Shown piece by piece: positions 18,388 to 26,472 of a stretch of DNA of 64,000 bases (the first letter of the stretch is position 1; each line of letters opens with the position of its first letter). This stretch comes from Usitatibacter palustris (GTDB lineage Bacteria > Pseudomonadota > Gammaproteobacteria > Burkholderiales > Usitatibacteraceae), in NCBI RefSeq assembly GCF_013003985.1, contig NZ_CP053073.1:620001-684000 (forward strand). Reading direction: 5' to 3'. Position numbers and translations under genes: made by a program. Below the pieces are notes generated by a model, which was not told the origin of the DNA, did no database searches, and saw nothing but the letters and a program-made list of their open reading frames with translations.

Positions 18388-19141
18388 GCAACTCCTCGAG
18401 CGCGCCGATGAAGATCTCGCGATGCGTGATGAAGGGGAGGTGCGCGGCGTCCTCGATCTCGATGAGCTTCGCCTGCGGCAGCCAGTCGGCGAGCCAGCGC
18501 CCGGCCGCGATCGGTGCGAGCGCATCGCGCTTGCCGTGTACCACCACGGTTCGCTGCGAGATCGTCGGCACCTGTTCGCGCAAGTCGGTCTCGCGCAGCA
18601 CGTCGAGCACGCGATCGAGCGCGGAGGGATCGGGCGCGCCGCGGGCAAGCAGCTCGTCGGCGAGGGCGCGAATCGCCGGGCGGCTATTCGTTCCGCCCAT
18701 GCCGTTGAGCGCGACGAAGGTCTTGAGCGTCGCCTCGAAGTCAGTGCGCAGGCCGAGCGCGAAGCCCGCGAGGGTCTCGGCCTTCATCGCGTGCGGCCAA
18801 TCGGGACGCTCGACGAAGCACGGCGTGGAACCGACGAGGGCCAGCGACTTCACCTGCTTCGGATAGCGGTGCGCGAGGCGCTGCGCCACGAGCCCGCCGA
18901 GCGACCAGCCGCACACGATGGCGCCGCTCGGAACGAACGCGGCCACTTCGTCGACCGCGTTGTCGAGGTCAGTGAACGGAACGAATGCCGAGAAGCCATG
19001 GCCGGGAAGATCGATCACATGCGCGCGAAAGCGCGGCGTGAGATCGGCGAGCAGGCTCGACCACACGCCGCCGTGCGCCCCCCAGCCATGCAGGAGCACG
19101 AGGTCCGGACCATCGCCGCTCGCGCGGACGTGCAGTTTCAT
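18380..19141 (-). CDS. bioH: Pimeloyl-ACP methyl ester esterase BioH
   Basis: 253 residues, alpha/beta hydrolase. The nucleophile elbow is GWSLGG (Ser80), the oxyanion region LLHGWGAHGGVW, the acid Asp in HGKRDALAP, and the catalytic His in EDAAHLPFI. It cleaves the methyl ester of pimeloyl-ACP and so stops chain extension. Placement between bioF and bioC supports the call over a generic hydrolase. The start overlaps the bioF stop by ATGA. Confidence 0.93.
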   Translation of the reverse strand: MKLHVRASGDGPDLVLLHGWGAHGGVWSSLLADLTPRFRAHVIDLPGHGFSAFVPFTDLDNAVDEVAAFVPSGAIVCGWSLGGLVAQRLAHRYPKQVKSLALVGSTPCFVERPDWPHAMKAETLAGFALGLRTDFEATLKTFVALNGMGGTNSRPAIRALADELLARGAPDPSALDRVLDVLRETDLREQVPTISQRTVVVHGKRDALAPIAAGRWLADWLPQAKLIEIEDAAHLPFITHREIFIGALEELRG

Positions 19142-20268
19142 GAACGCAGGTCCTCGGCGAGTGCGGCCGCGAGCGCCTCGACTTGCGGGCGCGTGTGCAC
19201 TGCGGAAAGCGAGATGCGAAGTCGCGATGTTCCTTCGGGTACCGTCGGCGGGCGGATCGCGACCACGTGCATGTTGCGAGCGGCCAGCCGGCGCGAGATT
19301 TCGAGCGCGCGCGCGGCATCCCCGACGATCACTGGCTGTATCGCGGTCGTGGAGGGTGCGAGCGGAACGCCAAGCGCTTCGCAGGCGGCGCGAAACTCCG
19401 CGACGCGCCTGCGCAATGCGGCAAGCAGGTGCGGCTCCGAATCGACGACGTCGAGCGCGGCGATTGCGGCGCCCGCCACCGACGGAGGTAACGCCGTCGA
19501 GTAGATGTACGTGCGCGCGCGCTGGACGAGCCAGTCGATCACGATCGGCGTGCCCGCCACGAACGCGCCATATCCGCCCAGCGCCTTGCCGAGCGTGGCC
19601 ATGTAGACGATGCGCGGCGATCGCGCCGCGTGATGCTCGAGGACGCCTCGACCGGTCGCGCCCAGTACGCCGATGCCGTGTGCATCGTCGAGTACGAGCC
19701 AGGCGTCGTACCGTTCGCAGGCGGCGAGCAGGCGCGGCACATCGGCGACGTCGCCGTCCATGCTGAAGACCGCATCGGTCGCGACCACTTTCAGCGTCGC
19801 GGTCGATGCGGCGAGCCGCGCCTCGAGCGCATCGAGGTCCCCGTGCGGATAGCGCGTGAAGCGCGCCTCGGAGAGCCGCGCGCCGTCGTTGAGGCAGGCG
19901 TGATTGAGCTTGTCGGCAAAGATCTCCGCGGAGCGGTCGGCGAGCGCGGTGAGGATGCCGATGTTGGCCGCATAGCCGCTGGCGAAGAGCAGCGCGCGGG
20001 GCAGCCCCGTGAACGAGGCGAAGCGCTCTTCGGCGCGCGCGTGGATGCCGAGGTATCCGGTGACGAGCGGCGAGGCGCGCGCACCGACGCCTTCGGCATC
20101 GATCGCCGCCTTCGCTGCGGCGATCAGCCGCGGGTGCCGCGAGAGCCCGAGGTAGTCGTTGCTCGAGAAATCGATGGCATCGCCCTGGGCGACGTGCCGC
20201 GCGCGTCGCAGGCCGCCGCGCTCGAAGGCTTCCAGCCCGCCCGCGAGCCGGTCGGCGAGGGCGGCCAT
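19138..20268 (-). CDS. bioF: 8-amino-7-oxononanoate synthase
   Basis: 376 residues, a PLP-dependent alpha-oxoamine synthase joining pimeloyl-ACP and alanine. Signatures are FSSNDYLGLSRHP near residue 35, the cofactor Asp region VLDDAHGIGVLG, and Lys228 in ATLGKALGGYGAF as the PLP Schiff-base residue. The ATG at 20268 starts 2 nt after the bioB stop. The frame is open upstream but runs into bioB and lacks family character there. Confidence 0.94.
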   Translation of the reverse strand: MAALADRLAGGLEAFERGGLRRARHVAQGDAIDFSSNDYLGLSRHPRLIAAAKAAIDAEGVGARASPLVTGYLGIHARAEERFASFTGLPRALLFASGYAANIGILTALADRSAEIFADKLNHACLNDGARLSEARFTRYPHGDLDALEARLAASTATLKVVATDAVFSMDGDVADVPRLLAACERYDAWLVLDDAHGIGVLGATGRGVLEHHAARSPRIVYMATLGKALGGYGAFVAGTPIVIDWLVQRARTYIYSTALPPSVAGAAIAALDVVDSEPHLLAALRRRVAEFRAACEALGVPLAPSTTAIQPVIVGDAARALEISRRLAARNMHVVAIRPPTVPEGTSRLRISLSAVHTRPQVEALAAALAEDLRS

Positions 20269-20269
20269 G

Positions 20270-21247
20270 TCAGCCGGCCGCGAGACCCAGCGCCGCAAGC
20301 AGCGCGTCGTCGCGCGCGACTTCGGGATTGCCCGTGGTGAGCAGCTTCTCGCCGTAGAAGATCGAATTCGCGCCGGCGAAGAAACACAGCGCCTGCGCCG
20401 CGTCATCGAGCGATTCGCGGCCCGCGGAGAGCCGCACCATGCTTCGCGGCAGCAACACGCGCGCGACCGCGATCGTGCGCACGAACTCCATCCACGAAAG
20501 CGGTTCGGTCTTCGCGAGCGGCGTGCCTTCGACCGGCACCAGGTGATTGATCGGCACCGACTCGGGCTGCGGATCGAGGCTCGCGAGCTGCGCGAGCAGG
20601 CCGGCGCGCTCGCGCCGCGATTCGCCCAGGCCGACGATTCCGCCGCAGCAGACGTTGAGGCCCGCCGCGCGCACGCGCTCGAGCGTATCGAGGCGGTCTT
20701 CGTAGTCACGAGTCGTGACGATCTCGCCGTAGTACTCGGGCGAGGTATCGAGGTTGTGGTTGTAGTAGTCGAGGCCGGCGTCGCGCAGTTGCTCGGCCTG
20801 GCCGTCCTTGAGCATCCCCAGCGTGCAGCAGGCCTCGAGGCCGAGCGCCTTCACTTCACGCACCATCGCGAGCACGGGTTCGAGATCACGCGCCTTGGGC
20901 CCGCGCCACGCCGCGCCCATGCAGAAGCGAGTCGCGCCGTGTTCCTTCGCAGCCTTTGCGGCGGTGATCACTTCGTCGAGCGCGAGCAGGTCCTGGCCTT
21001 CGACACCCGTGTGATAGCGTGCCGCCTGCGGGCAGTAGCCGCAGTCTTCAGGACAGCCACCGGTCTTGATCGACAGCAGCGTCGAACGCTGCACGCGATT
21101 GGGATCGAAATTTTCGCGGTGCACGGTATGCGCGCGGAAAAGCAGATCGTTGAAGGGAAGGTCGAAGAGCGCGAGCGCTTCTTCGCGCAGTGCCTCGAAA
21201 CGCGGGTCGGGGCGGGCCGTAGCCGGAAACTTGACGATCGTATCCAA
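20270..21247 (-). CDS. bioB: Biotin synthase
   Basis: 325 residues, radical-SAM enzyme that inserts sulfur into dethiobiotin. The iron-sulfur cysteines are Cys65, Cys69 and Cys72 ([12 protein letters not shown]). The start is TTG: an in-frame TAG sits four codons upstream, and no ATG or GTG occurs in the first stretch of codons. AGGAGAG lies a few bases upstream at normal spacing. It is the first gene of the bioBFHCD-HAD transcript; bioA is not in the window. Confidence 0.95.
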   Translation of the reverse strand: MDTIVKFPATARPDPRFEALREEALALFDLPFNDLLFRAHTVHRENFDPNRVQRSTLLSIKTGGCPEDCGYCPQAARYHTGVEGQDLLALDEVITAAKAAKEHGATRFCMGAAWRGPKARDLEPVLAMVREVKALGLEACCTLGMLKDGQAEQLRDAGLDYYNHNLDTSPEYYGEIVTTRDYEDRLDTLERVRAAGLNVCCGGIVGLGESRRERAGLLAQLASLDPQPESVPINHLVPVEGTPLAKTEPLSWMEFVRTIAVARVLLPRSMVRLSAGRESLDDAAQALCFFAGANSIFYGEKLLTTGNPEVARDDALLAALGLAAG

Positions 21248-21267
21248 AGGTCTCTCCTAAGGTCCTG

Positions 21268-21296
21268 ATAATTCTGGTTTATTGCCTTCTTGTCAA
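21268..21296 (-). promoter_or_regulatory. Biotin operon promoter
   Basis: On the minus strand TTGACA (21296-21291) and AATTAT (21273-21268) are separated by exactly 17 bp. The start is expected near 21261, leaving a leader of about 14 nt that is almost filled by the Shine-Dalgarno AGGAGAG. This is the best -35/-10 pair I found in the window. I see no canonical BirA operator over it. Confidence 0.8.
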
Positions 21297-21322
21297 CGCA
21301 ATCGCAGCATCTTCCCTGACGG

Positions 21323-21979
21323 GTGCTTAATTTTTCATCAGACGTTGCGGGATGGGATGGGCTTCGCCTGTTCGCGCAGGACTGCCTGCTTTGCGGCGAC
21401 TCAGGTCCGTCGGTCGTCTGTCACGGGTGCGAGCGCCGCTTCCCCGAGGACGCCGAGGCACAACCGATCGCGGGCTGCGACCGTATCGTTGCCGCCTATG
21501 CCTATCAATTTCCGGTGGACCGCCTCGTGAAGCGATTCAAGTTCGCGGGGGACCTCGCCGTGGGCGCGTGGCTCGCAGCGCGAGTCGTTGAACGCGTACG
21601 CGCGGAGCGCCGCCCCGACTTGCTGCTGCCGATGCCACTCGCTGCGGCCCGCCTGCGCGAACGCGGCTTCAACCAGGCCCACGAATTGGCGCGCATCGTC
21701 GGACGGGCGCTGGGAATCCGGTTCGCGGCCGGAGCCACGCGCATTCGCGCCACGGCACCGCAGTCAGGACTGGACCGCCCTGCGCGCGAGCGCAATCTTC
21801 GCGGGGCCTTTCGCGTGGCGGGCGGCGTAGGCATGCAGGGGCGGTCGATCGCGATCATCGACGATGTGCTGACCTCGGGAGCCACGGCGTCGAGCCTGGC
21901 GGTTGCCCTGAAATCCGCCGGGGCGGAGCGCGTCGATGCCTGGGTGGTGGCCCGCACACCCGGGCCCGGTGCCGGCTGA
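21323..21979 (+). CDS. ComF family phosphoribosyltransferase-like protein
   Basis: 218 residues from GTG. An N-terminal zinc-finger-like part (CLLCGD, CHGCERRF) is followed by a type I phosphoribosyltransferase fold with the PRPP loop AIIDDVLTSGATASS near residue 178. ComF/GntX proteins are linked to DNA uptake or ligand use, but the activity of most members is unproven. It is divergent from bioB with 75 bp between starts and is followed after 2 bp by trmL. Confidence 0.88.
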   Translation: MLNFSSDVAGWDGLRLFAQDCLLCGDSGPSVVCHGCERRFPEDAEAQPIAGCDRIVAAYAYQFPVDRLVKRFKFAGDLAVGAWLAARVVERVRAERRPDLLLPMPLAAARLRERGFNQAHELARIVGRALGIRFAAGATRIRATAPQSGLDRPARERNLRGAFRVAGGVGMQGRSIAIIDDVLTSGATASSLAVALKSAGAERVDAWVVARTPGPGAG

Positions 21980-21981
21980 CC

Positions 21982-22446
21982 ATGTTCGACGTCGTCCTCT
22001 ACCAGCCCGAGATCCCGCCCAACGCCGGCAACGTCATTCGCCTTTGCGCCAACGCGGGCGCCGTCCTGCACCTGGTCGAGCCGCTGGGGTTTTCCATGGA
22101 TGACCGCCAGCTTCGGCGGGCGGGCCTCGACTACCACGAGCTCGCCACGGTCCGCGTCCACCCGGACTGGGACGCATGCGCCAAGGCCTTGACGGGAAAG
22201 AGATTGTTCGCTGCGACCACGCGGGGAGGGGTGCGCTATTCGGAGGTGGCCTACCAGCCCGGGGATGCCTTCGTCCTCGGTTCCGAGACGGCTGGCCTAC
22301 CGGCCGCCTTCCTCGAGTCGTTTCCAGAGGGCCGGCGCCTGCGCCTGCCGATGCGCCCGGGCAACCGCAGCCTCAACCTCTCCAACGCCGCCGCCGTCCT
22401 CCTTTATGAGGCTTGGCGCCAACAGGGGTTTGTAGGCGGAAATTGA
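21982..22446 (+). CDS. trmL: tRNA (cytidine/uridine-34-2'-O)-methyltransferase TrmL
   Basis: 154 residues, the normal size for this minimal SPOUT enzyme. The N-terminal PEIPPNAGNVIRLCAN, the FVLGSETAGLP segment and the RSLNLSNAAAVLLYEAWRQ C-terminus form the knotted SAM site. It 2'-O-methylates the wobble base of tRNA-Leu isoacceptors. It follows comF with 2 bp spacing, so the pair is probably one transcript. Confidence 0.94.
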   Translation: MFDVVLYQPEIPPNAGNVIRLCANAGAVLHLVEPLGFSMDDRQLRRAGLDYHELATVRVHPDWDACAKALTGKRLFAATTRGGVRYSEVAYQPGDAFVLGSETAGLPAAFLESFPEGRRLRLPMRPGNRSLNLSNAAAVLLYEAWRQQGFVGGN

Positions 22447-22514
22447 GTTGCGTTACAAGAGGGTTACCCCTGAAATCGAAATAGAGGCCAAAAGCCTGAA
22501 AAAACAGGGGCTTT

Positions 22515-22557
22515 GGTGACCGGAGTCACAGTAATATTCGTTCGTGAAGGGTGTAAT
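22515..22557 (+). promoter_or_regulatory. CRP-like site and -10 box upstream of the subunit genes
   Basis: GGTGA-N6-TCACA (22515-22530) differs from the CRP/Vfr consensus TGTGA-N6-TCACA at one base. A -10-like TGTAAT lies at 22552-22557; a start at about 22564 would put the site centre at -41.5, the classical class II activator position. The roughly 100-nt leader then contains a CGGCCG-AAAG-CGGCCG hairpin (22582-22597) and a TTAGGAG Shine-Dalgarno before the ATG at 22667. Confidence 0.5.
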
Positions 22558-22666
22558 GGCGCCATCAAGTAACAAACAGCACGGCCGAAAGCGGCCGAAA
22601 CGCCAAAACCCACCAGAACCGATAAGAATCCGGCGCCAAACGAAGAACCTTAGGAGTGACACGAAA

Positions 22667-23269
22667 ATGAACGCGAACCTCAAGAAACTTGCTGCTGCCC
22701 TCGCGATTGCCGGTGCCTCGGTTTCCGGATCCGCGTTCGCCATGTCCGGCACGGATACGGCCACGCCCTTCTCCGTAGCGAACAACGTCAACTTCCAGAT
22801 CATCATCCCCGCGTTCCTGTACTTCCGCGTGGGTGTGAACACCGCGACGCCCGATTCGATCGTCTTCACGGTCCCGGCCGCCACCGTTGGCACGGGCGCG
22901 GTCGCTTCCACGGGCGGCGACGCCGGTGGCACCGCCTCCAACGTCGCGATTCGCGGCAACAACGGCCAGGTCACCATCACCGCGACGGTCTCGGCCGCCA
23001 CGGGCCTGGGAACGGGCACGGCCTCGGATGGCTTCATCAACTTCAACACGATCACGGCGACGGCATCGAATGCCAACCTCACCGCGCCGGGACTGACCAA
23101 CGCGGGCGGCGGCACGTCGACCCCGCTTCTGGGCTGCGACGTCGCATGCCCGGGACTCGGCAAGGTCACCAACCGTACGGGCACGTGGACGTGGAGCTAC
23201 GCCAACGCCACGGTTCCTTCCGCGGGTAACTACACGGGCGTCGCGACCTACACGGCGACGATGCCTTGA
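22667..23269 (+). CDS. Exported fimbrial-subunit-like protein (copy 1)
   Basis: 200 residues. A clean signal peptide (about residues 1-25, ending SGSAFA) precedes a small, Thr/Gly/Ala-rich, beta-strand-like protein. It carries NFQIIIPAFLYFRVG near the mature N-terminus, two cysteines (CDVAC) and a C-terminal strand ending YTGVATYTATMP. Such C-terminal strands resemble those used for donor-strand exchange by pilus subunits, but I recognise no named family. A near-identical copy follows, with a chaperone-like gene farther downstream. TTAGGAG gives a good ribosome site. Longer frames upstream precede the predicted transcript start. Confidence 0.75.
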   Translation: MNANLKKLAAALAIAGASVSGSAFAMSGTDTATPFSVANNVNFQIIIPAFLYFRVGVNTATPDSIVFTVPAATVGTGAVASTGGDAGGTASNVAIRGNNGQVTITATVSAATGLGTGTASDGFINFNTITATASNANLTAPGLTNAGGGTSTPLLGCDVACPGLGKVTNRTGTWTWSYANATVPSAGNYTGVATYTATMP

Positions 23270-23349
23270 TCCCCACGCAGATACCCAAGACCAAATTCTC
23301 AAGAACCGACCGAACTCGGCACCACACGAATAGATCCAGGAGTGACTCG

Positions 23350-23952
23350 ATGAACACGAACCTCAAGAAACTTGCTGCAGCTCTCGCCATTGCCGGTGCG
23401 TCGGTTTCCGGATCGGCGCTCGCCGCCTCCGGCACGGACACGGCCACGCCCTTCTCCGTAGCGAACAACGTCAACTTCCAGATCATCATCCCCGCGTTCC
23501 TGTACTTCCGCGTGGGCGTCGATACGGGCACGCCGGATACGGTCGTCTTCACGGTTCCGGCCGCCACGGTCGGCACGGGCGCGGTTGCTTCCACGGGCGG
23601 CGACGCCGGTGGCACTGCCTCGAACGTGGCGGTGCGCGCCAACAACGGTCAGGTCACCGTTACCGCCACCGTCTCGAGCGCCACGGGCCTCGGTACGGGC
23701 ACGGCGTCGGACGGCTTCATCAACTTCAACACGATCTCGGTGACGCCTTCGAACGCCAACCTCACGGCGCCGGCGCTGAGCAACGCGGGCGGCGGCACGT
23801 CGACCCCGGTCCTCGGATGCGACGTCGCGTGCGCGGGCCTCGGCAAGGTCACCAACCGTGCGGGCACCTGGACGTGGAGCTACTCGAACGCCACGGTTCC
23901 CTCCGCCGGCACCTACACGGGCGTCGCGACGTACACCGCGACGATGCCGTAG
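23350..23952 (+). CDS. Exported fimbrial-subunit-like protein (copy 2)
   Basis: 200 residues, a tandem copy of the preceding protein. It has the same signal peptide (ending SGSALA), the same FLYFRVG element, the same CDVAC pair and the same MP C-terminus. Differences are mostly conservative and spread along the mature chain. A CCAGGAGTGA ribosome site precedes the ATG. A rho-independent terminator (23982-24012) follows, so copies 1 and 2 may be made in excess over the genes beyond it, as expected for major structural subunits. Confidence 0.75.
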   Translation: MNTNLKKLAAALAIAGASVSGSALAASGTDTATPFSVANNVNFQIIIPAFLYFRVGVDTGTPDTVVFTVPAATVGTGAVASTGGDAGGTASNVAVRANNGQVTVTATVSSATGLGTGTASDGFINFNTISVTPSNANLTAPALSNAGGGTSTPVLGCDVACAGLGKVTNRAGTWTWSYSNATVPSAGTYTGVATYTATMP

Positions 23953-23981
23953 TAAGCTGGGATTACCCAAGGCACCTGACG

Positions 23982-24012
23982 ACGGGGTGGTCCTACAGGC
24001 CACCCCGTTTGT
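23982..24012 (+). terminator. Terminator or attenuator after subunit copy 2
   Basis: A perfect 9-bp stem, ACGGGGTGG (23982-23990) with CCACCCCGT (24000-24008), loop of nine, is followed by TTTGTCTT. The interrupted T-run suggests partial termination, which would reduce expression of the downstream subunits and chaperone relative to copies 1 and 2. Confidence 0.75.
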
Positions 24013-24027
24013 CTTCGTGAAGGCGAA

Positions 24028-24636
24028 ATGATTCGATCCGGATTTACCGTCGTGCTGTTCGCAATCGCCGCAGCGACCGCTGGCGCGCCCGCGCACGCCG
24101 AGCAACCGGCGACGGACACGACGGCACCGTTCAGCGTCAACGCGCGGCTGAATTTCTCGATGGTCTATCCGAGGTTCCTGCGCTTTCGCGTCGGCACGGC
24201 CGGCGCCACGGTCAATCTGATGACGTTTACCGTTGCGGCTGCATCGGTGGGAGCAGCGACGCCTGTCGCGGCCACCGGGGGCGACGCCGGAGGTTCGGCC
24301 GTGAACGTCGAGGTTGTCGGCAACAACGGCCAGGTCACCATCACGCCCACGAACAGCAGCACCAACCTCGGAATCGGAACGGGCACCGCGAGCGACGGCC
24401 GCATCAACTACAACCAGATCGCAACGACCACGAGCCTCGCGCAACTCCCCGCGCCGGTGCTCAGCAACACCGGCGGCGCGCCCGTCCTGCCAACGCTCAA
24501 TACGGCCCTCGTGACCAATCGCACGGCCGTGTGGACCTACAGCTATCTCAACCAGACCATCCCGAGCGCCGGCACCTATGGCGGCACGGTCGTGGCGCGC
24601 GGCGGTCGGGTGACCTATACGGCGACGATGCCATGA
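24028..24636 (+). CDS. Exported subunit-like protein, divergent paralogue
   Basis: 202 residues with a signal peptide (cleavage near GAPAHA). It is clearly related to copies 1 and 2: the TDTTAPFSV start, the FLRFRVG element, the TGGDAGG and NNGQVTIT blocks, and the YTATMP C-terminus. It lacks the CDVAC cysteine pair. It overlaps the next gene by ATGA. It is probably a minor subunit or adaptor of the same surface structure; no named family is recognised. Confidence 0.7.
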   Translation: MIRSGFTVVLFAIAAATAGAPAHAEQPATDTTAPFSVNARLNFSMVYPRFLRFRVGTAGATVNLMTFTVAAASVGAATPVAATGGDAGGSAVNVEVVGNNGQVTITPTNSSTNLGIGTGTASDGRINYNQIATTTSLAQLPAPVLSNTGGAPVLPTLNTALVTNRTAVWTYSYLNQTIPSAGTYGGTVVARGGRVTYTATMP

Positions 24637-25187
24637 GGATTGCCGGCATCGCCTTCCTGTTGCTCGTTGCGGCGCCCGCGGGAGCCACCACGGTGGTCAT
24701 CGCCAACGGCGCCGCGCAGATCGCGCTGCGGGTCGGTGCGACCGGCGGAACGATCTCCACCGTGGCCTTCGCGCCCGCGGCTGCGACCGCGGGGACAGGG
24801 GTCGCCGTGCTTGGCACGACCAACGCCGCAGCGGGTTCCGTCCAGGGCGCGAATTTCCCGACGGCCTGCGCGGCCAACAACGTTCGCATCTGGGCCATGG
24901 CGAGGTCGACGGTGGGCGCGCCCCGCACCGCGACCCTGCAGGTCAATGGCTCCATCAACCTCACTTCAGGGGGCAACACGATTCCCCTCACCGATTTCGA
25001 CTGGGTGACCAGCGCCGGGACCGAAATCGCGAGCGCCGCGTTCAGCGGCTCGGGCACGCAGGCGCTGACGAGTTTCGTGACCTCCCGCGAAGTCAGCGTG
25101 TGCCTGCGGTTTCGCTTCCTCAACACGACGGTCTATCCCAGCGGGACGTACACGGGACAGATCACGTACAACCTCTCGATGCCATGA
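24633..25187 (+). CDS. Exported subunit-like protein, distant paralogue
   Basis: 184 residues with a signal peptide (about 1-18). Only the LRVGATGG element, the overall strand-rich composition and the SGTYTGQITYNLSMP C-terminus link it to the three preceding proteins. Two cysteines (one near residue 78, one in the VCLRF strand near 155) may form a disulfide. The ATG overlaps the upstream stop, and its own stop overlaps the next ATG, so the group is tightly coupled. A tip or adaptor role is a guess. Confidence 0.65.
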   Translation: MRIAGIAFLLLVAAPAGATTVVIANGAAQIALRVGATGGTISTVAFAPAAATAGTGVAVLGTTNAAAGSVQGANFPTACAANNVRIWAMARSTVGAPRTATLQVNGSINLTSGGNTIPLTDFDWVTSAGTEIASAAFSGSGTQALTSFVTSREVSVCLRFRFLNTTVYPSGTYTGQITYNLSMP

Positions 25188-25663
25188 AGCGCCTGGCCGC
25201 CGTGCTCTTCGCATGCGCCGCCGCCGCGCCTTTCGCGCAAGCCGGTACCAGGCTCGACGACAGCGGCTCGCCGCGCAGCCGCGTCGAAGTGCAGTCGCGC
25301 TGGCTGCATCACGATGAAGGGCTTTCTCCCGAGCGGCTCAATGCGATGGTGGCCGACATCACCAACCTCGAGTTTCGCCTCGACACCTCGCGCTATGTCG
25401 GCAAGCGCGCGCGCATCTACTTCGTGATTCCGGACTTCATCTCCGGCCTGCGCTCGGTCAGCGGCATGCGCGTGGAGTGGAGGTCGCGCGGCACTTTCCT
25501 CCCAGGCTCCGCCTTGCCCGGTCAGCGAGCGCTTGTTTATGATGGGCTGATCCAGCGCCCCTCGATCCACGAATCCCTTGACCTGCAGATCTATCTCGAT
25601 GCCCGACACATCGACCGCATCACGCGGTTCGATCCCTCGTTCGAGATCGACGTTGCGCCTTAG
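25184..25663 (+). CDS. Exported protein of unknown function in the subunit locus
   Basis: 159 residues with a signal peptide ending FAQA. The mature part is polar and beta-rich (RARIYFVIPDFISGL, MRVEWRSRGTFLPGSALPGQ) and ends FEIDVAP. It does not resemble the subunits or the chaperone closely, and I recognise no family. It is translationally coupled on both sides (ATGA upstream, overlap with the chaperone-like gene downstream), so it belongs to the same system. Confidence 0.65.
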   Translation: MKRLAAVLFACAAAAPFAQAGTRLDDSGSPRSRVEVQSRWLHHDEGLSPERLNAMVADITNLEFRLDTSRYVGKRARIYFVIPDFISGLRSVSGMRVEWRSRGTFLPGSALPGQRALVYDGLIQRPSIHESLDLQIYLDARHIDRITRFDPSFEIDVAP

Positions 25664-26468
25664 CCTCACCGCGGCACTCGCCTGCGCGGCGATCCTCGCA
25701 CCGGGCGCGACGTACGCGCAATTCGCGGCGTTCGTGCTTCCCGCCCGCTTCGAGCTCAAGGCAAAGCCCGGCGAAAAACTCTCCGAGGTCCTCGAGATCG
25801 GCAACGACGCGTCGATCCCGGGGGACTACCGCATCCGTACCGCGGACTGGTCGCTGCGTCCGGATGGCGGCGTGGACTTCCGCGTCGACACACTCGCCCA
25901 TGAAAGCTGCCGCCCCTGGGTCGCGATCGAACGCTTCCTGGTGAAGCTCTCGCCCAAGGCGAAGCGCCGCTTCCGCTTCGAAGTCCAGGTACCCGCCGAT
26001 GCCAAACCCGGTTTGTGCCGGTTCGCGCTGCTGATCGAATCCGCGGATCCCGTGACGTCGGTGGCGCCCGCGGCCGGAATCCAGCTTCCGATCCAGGGAC
26101 GCATCGGCATCATCGTCTACGTGCGCGTCGGCAATGCCGCACCCGACCTCAAGCTCGAACGCCTCGAAGTCCAGAACGTGAACGGCAGGCAGACGCCGGT
26201 CGCGTGGTTTCGCAACACCGGCCTTGCGCACGGCCGCCCGGAGGGCACGCTCGCCGGCACCGATGCGGGCGGACGCAGTTTCGATTTCACGATTGCGCCG
26301 CTGCCGATCCTGCCGGGCGAAACGCGCGCTGTTCCGCTCTGGCCGCAGGACGACACCGACGGCAAGCCGTCCACCCTCGCCTTTCCCGTGAAGCTGAAGG
26401 GCACCGTGGAGTGGGAAGGCGGCAAGCAGGCGGTCGACACCTCGCTGCCCGCGCCGGCGGTTCGCTAG
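25653..26468 (+). CDS. Periplasmic pilus-chaperone-like protein
   Basis: 271 residues if started at the TTG at 25653, which begins a good signal peptide (LRLSLTAALACAAIL...TYA); an ATG at 25599 would add 18 residues. The mature N-terminus (LPARFELKAKPGEKLSEVLEIGN) has the PG-containing first Ig strand of fimbrial chaperones, and YRIRTADW and FRFEVQVPADAKPG resemble the second. The sequence is distant from the PapD-like chaperone at 30227. It presumably escorts the upstream subunits. It converges with the outer-membrane gene, with 4 bp between them. Confidence 0.7.
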   Translation: MRLSLTAALACAAILAPGATYAQFAAFVLPARFELKAKPGEKLSEVLEIGNDASIPGDYRIRTADWSLRPDGGVDFRVDTLAHESCRPWVAIERFLVKLSPKAKRRFRFEVQVPADAKPGLCRFALLIESADPVTSVAPAAGIQLPIQGRIGIIVYVRVGNAAPDLKLERLEVQNVNGRQTPVAWFRNTGLAHGRPEGTLAGTDAGGRSFDFTIAPLPILPGETRAVPLWPQDDTDGKPSTLAFPVKLKGTVEWEGGKQAVDTSLPAPAVR

Positions 26469-26472
26469 CGCG

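Larger units (their letters stand above)
22667..23952 (+). repeat. Tandem gene duplication of subunit copies 1 and 2
   Basis: Two 603-bp genes (22667-23269 and 23350-23952) encode 200-residue proteins that differ at roughly 21 positions by eye (about 90% identity). The high identity of the DNA in the first half suggests a recent duplication or ongoing gene conversion. The 80-bp spacer carries its own AGGAGTGA ribosome site that resembles the one before copy 1. Confidence 0.85.

Noticed and set aside
21255-21300. BirA (bioO-like) operator at the biotin promoter
   Set aside because: GGTTTA and TTGTCAAC resemble half-sites, but in the wrong order and spacing for TTGTAAACC-N14-16-GGTTTACAA.
22492-22515. 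CCAAAAGCC / GGCTTTGG pairing as a trmL terminator
   Set aside because: The stem needs a bulge and no T-run follows it.
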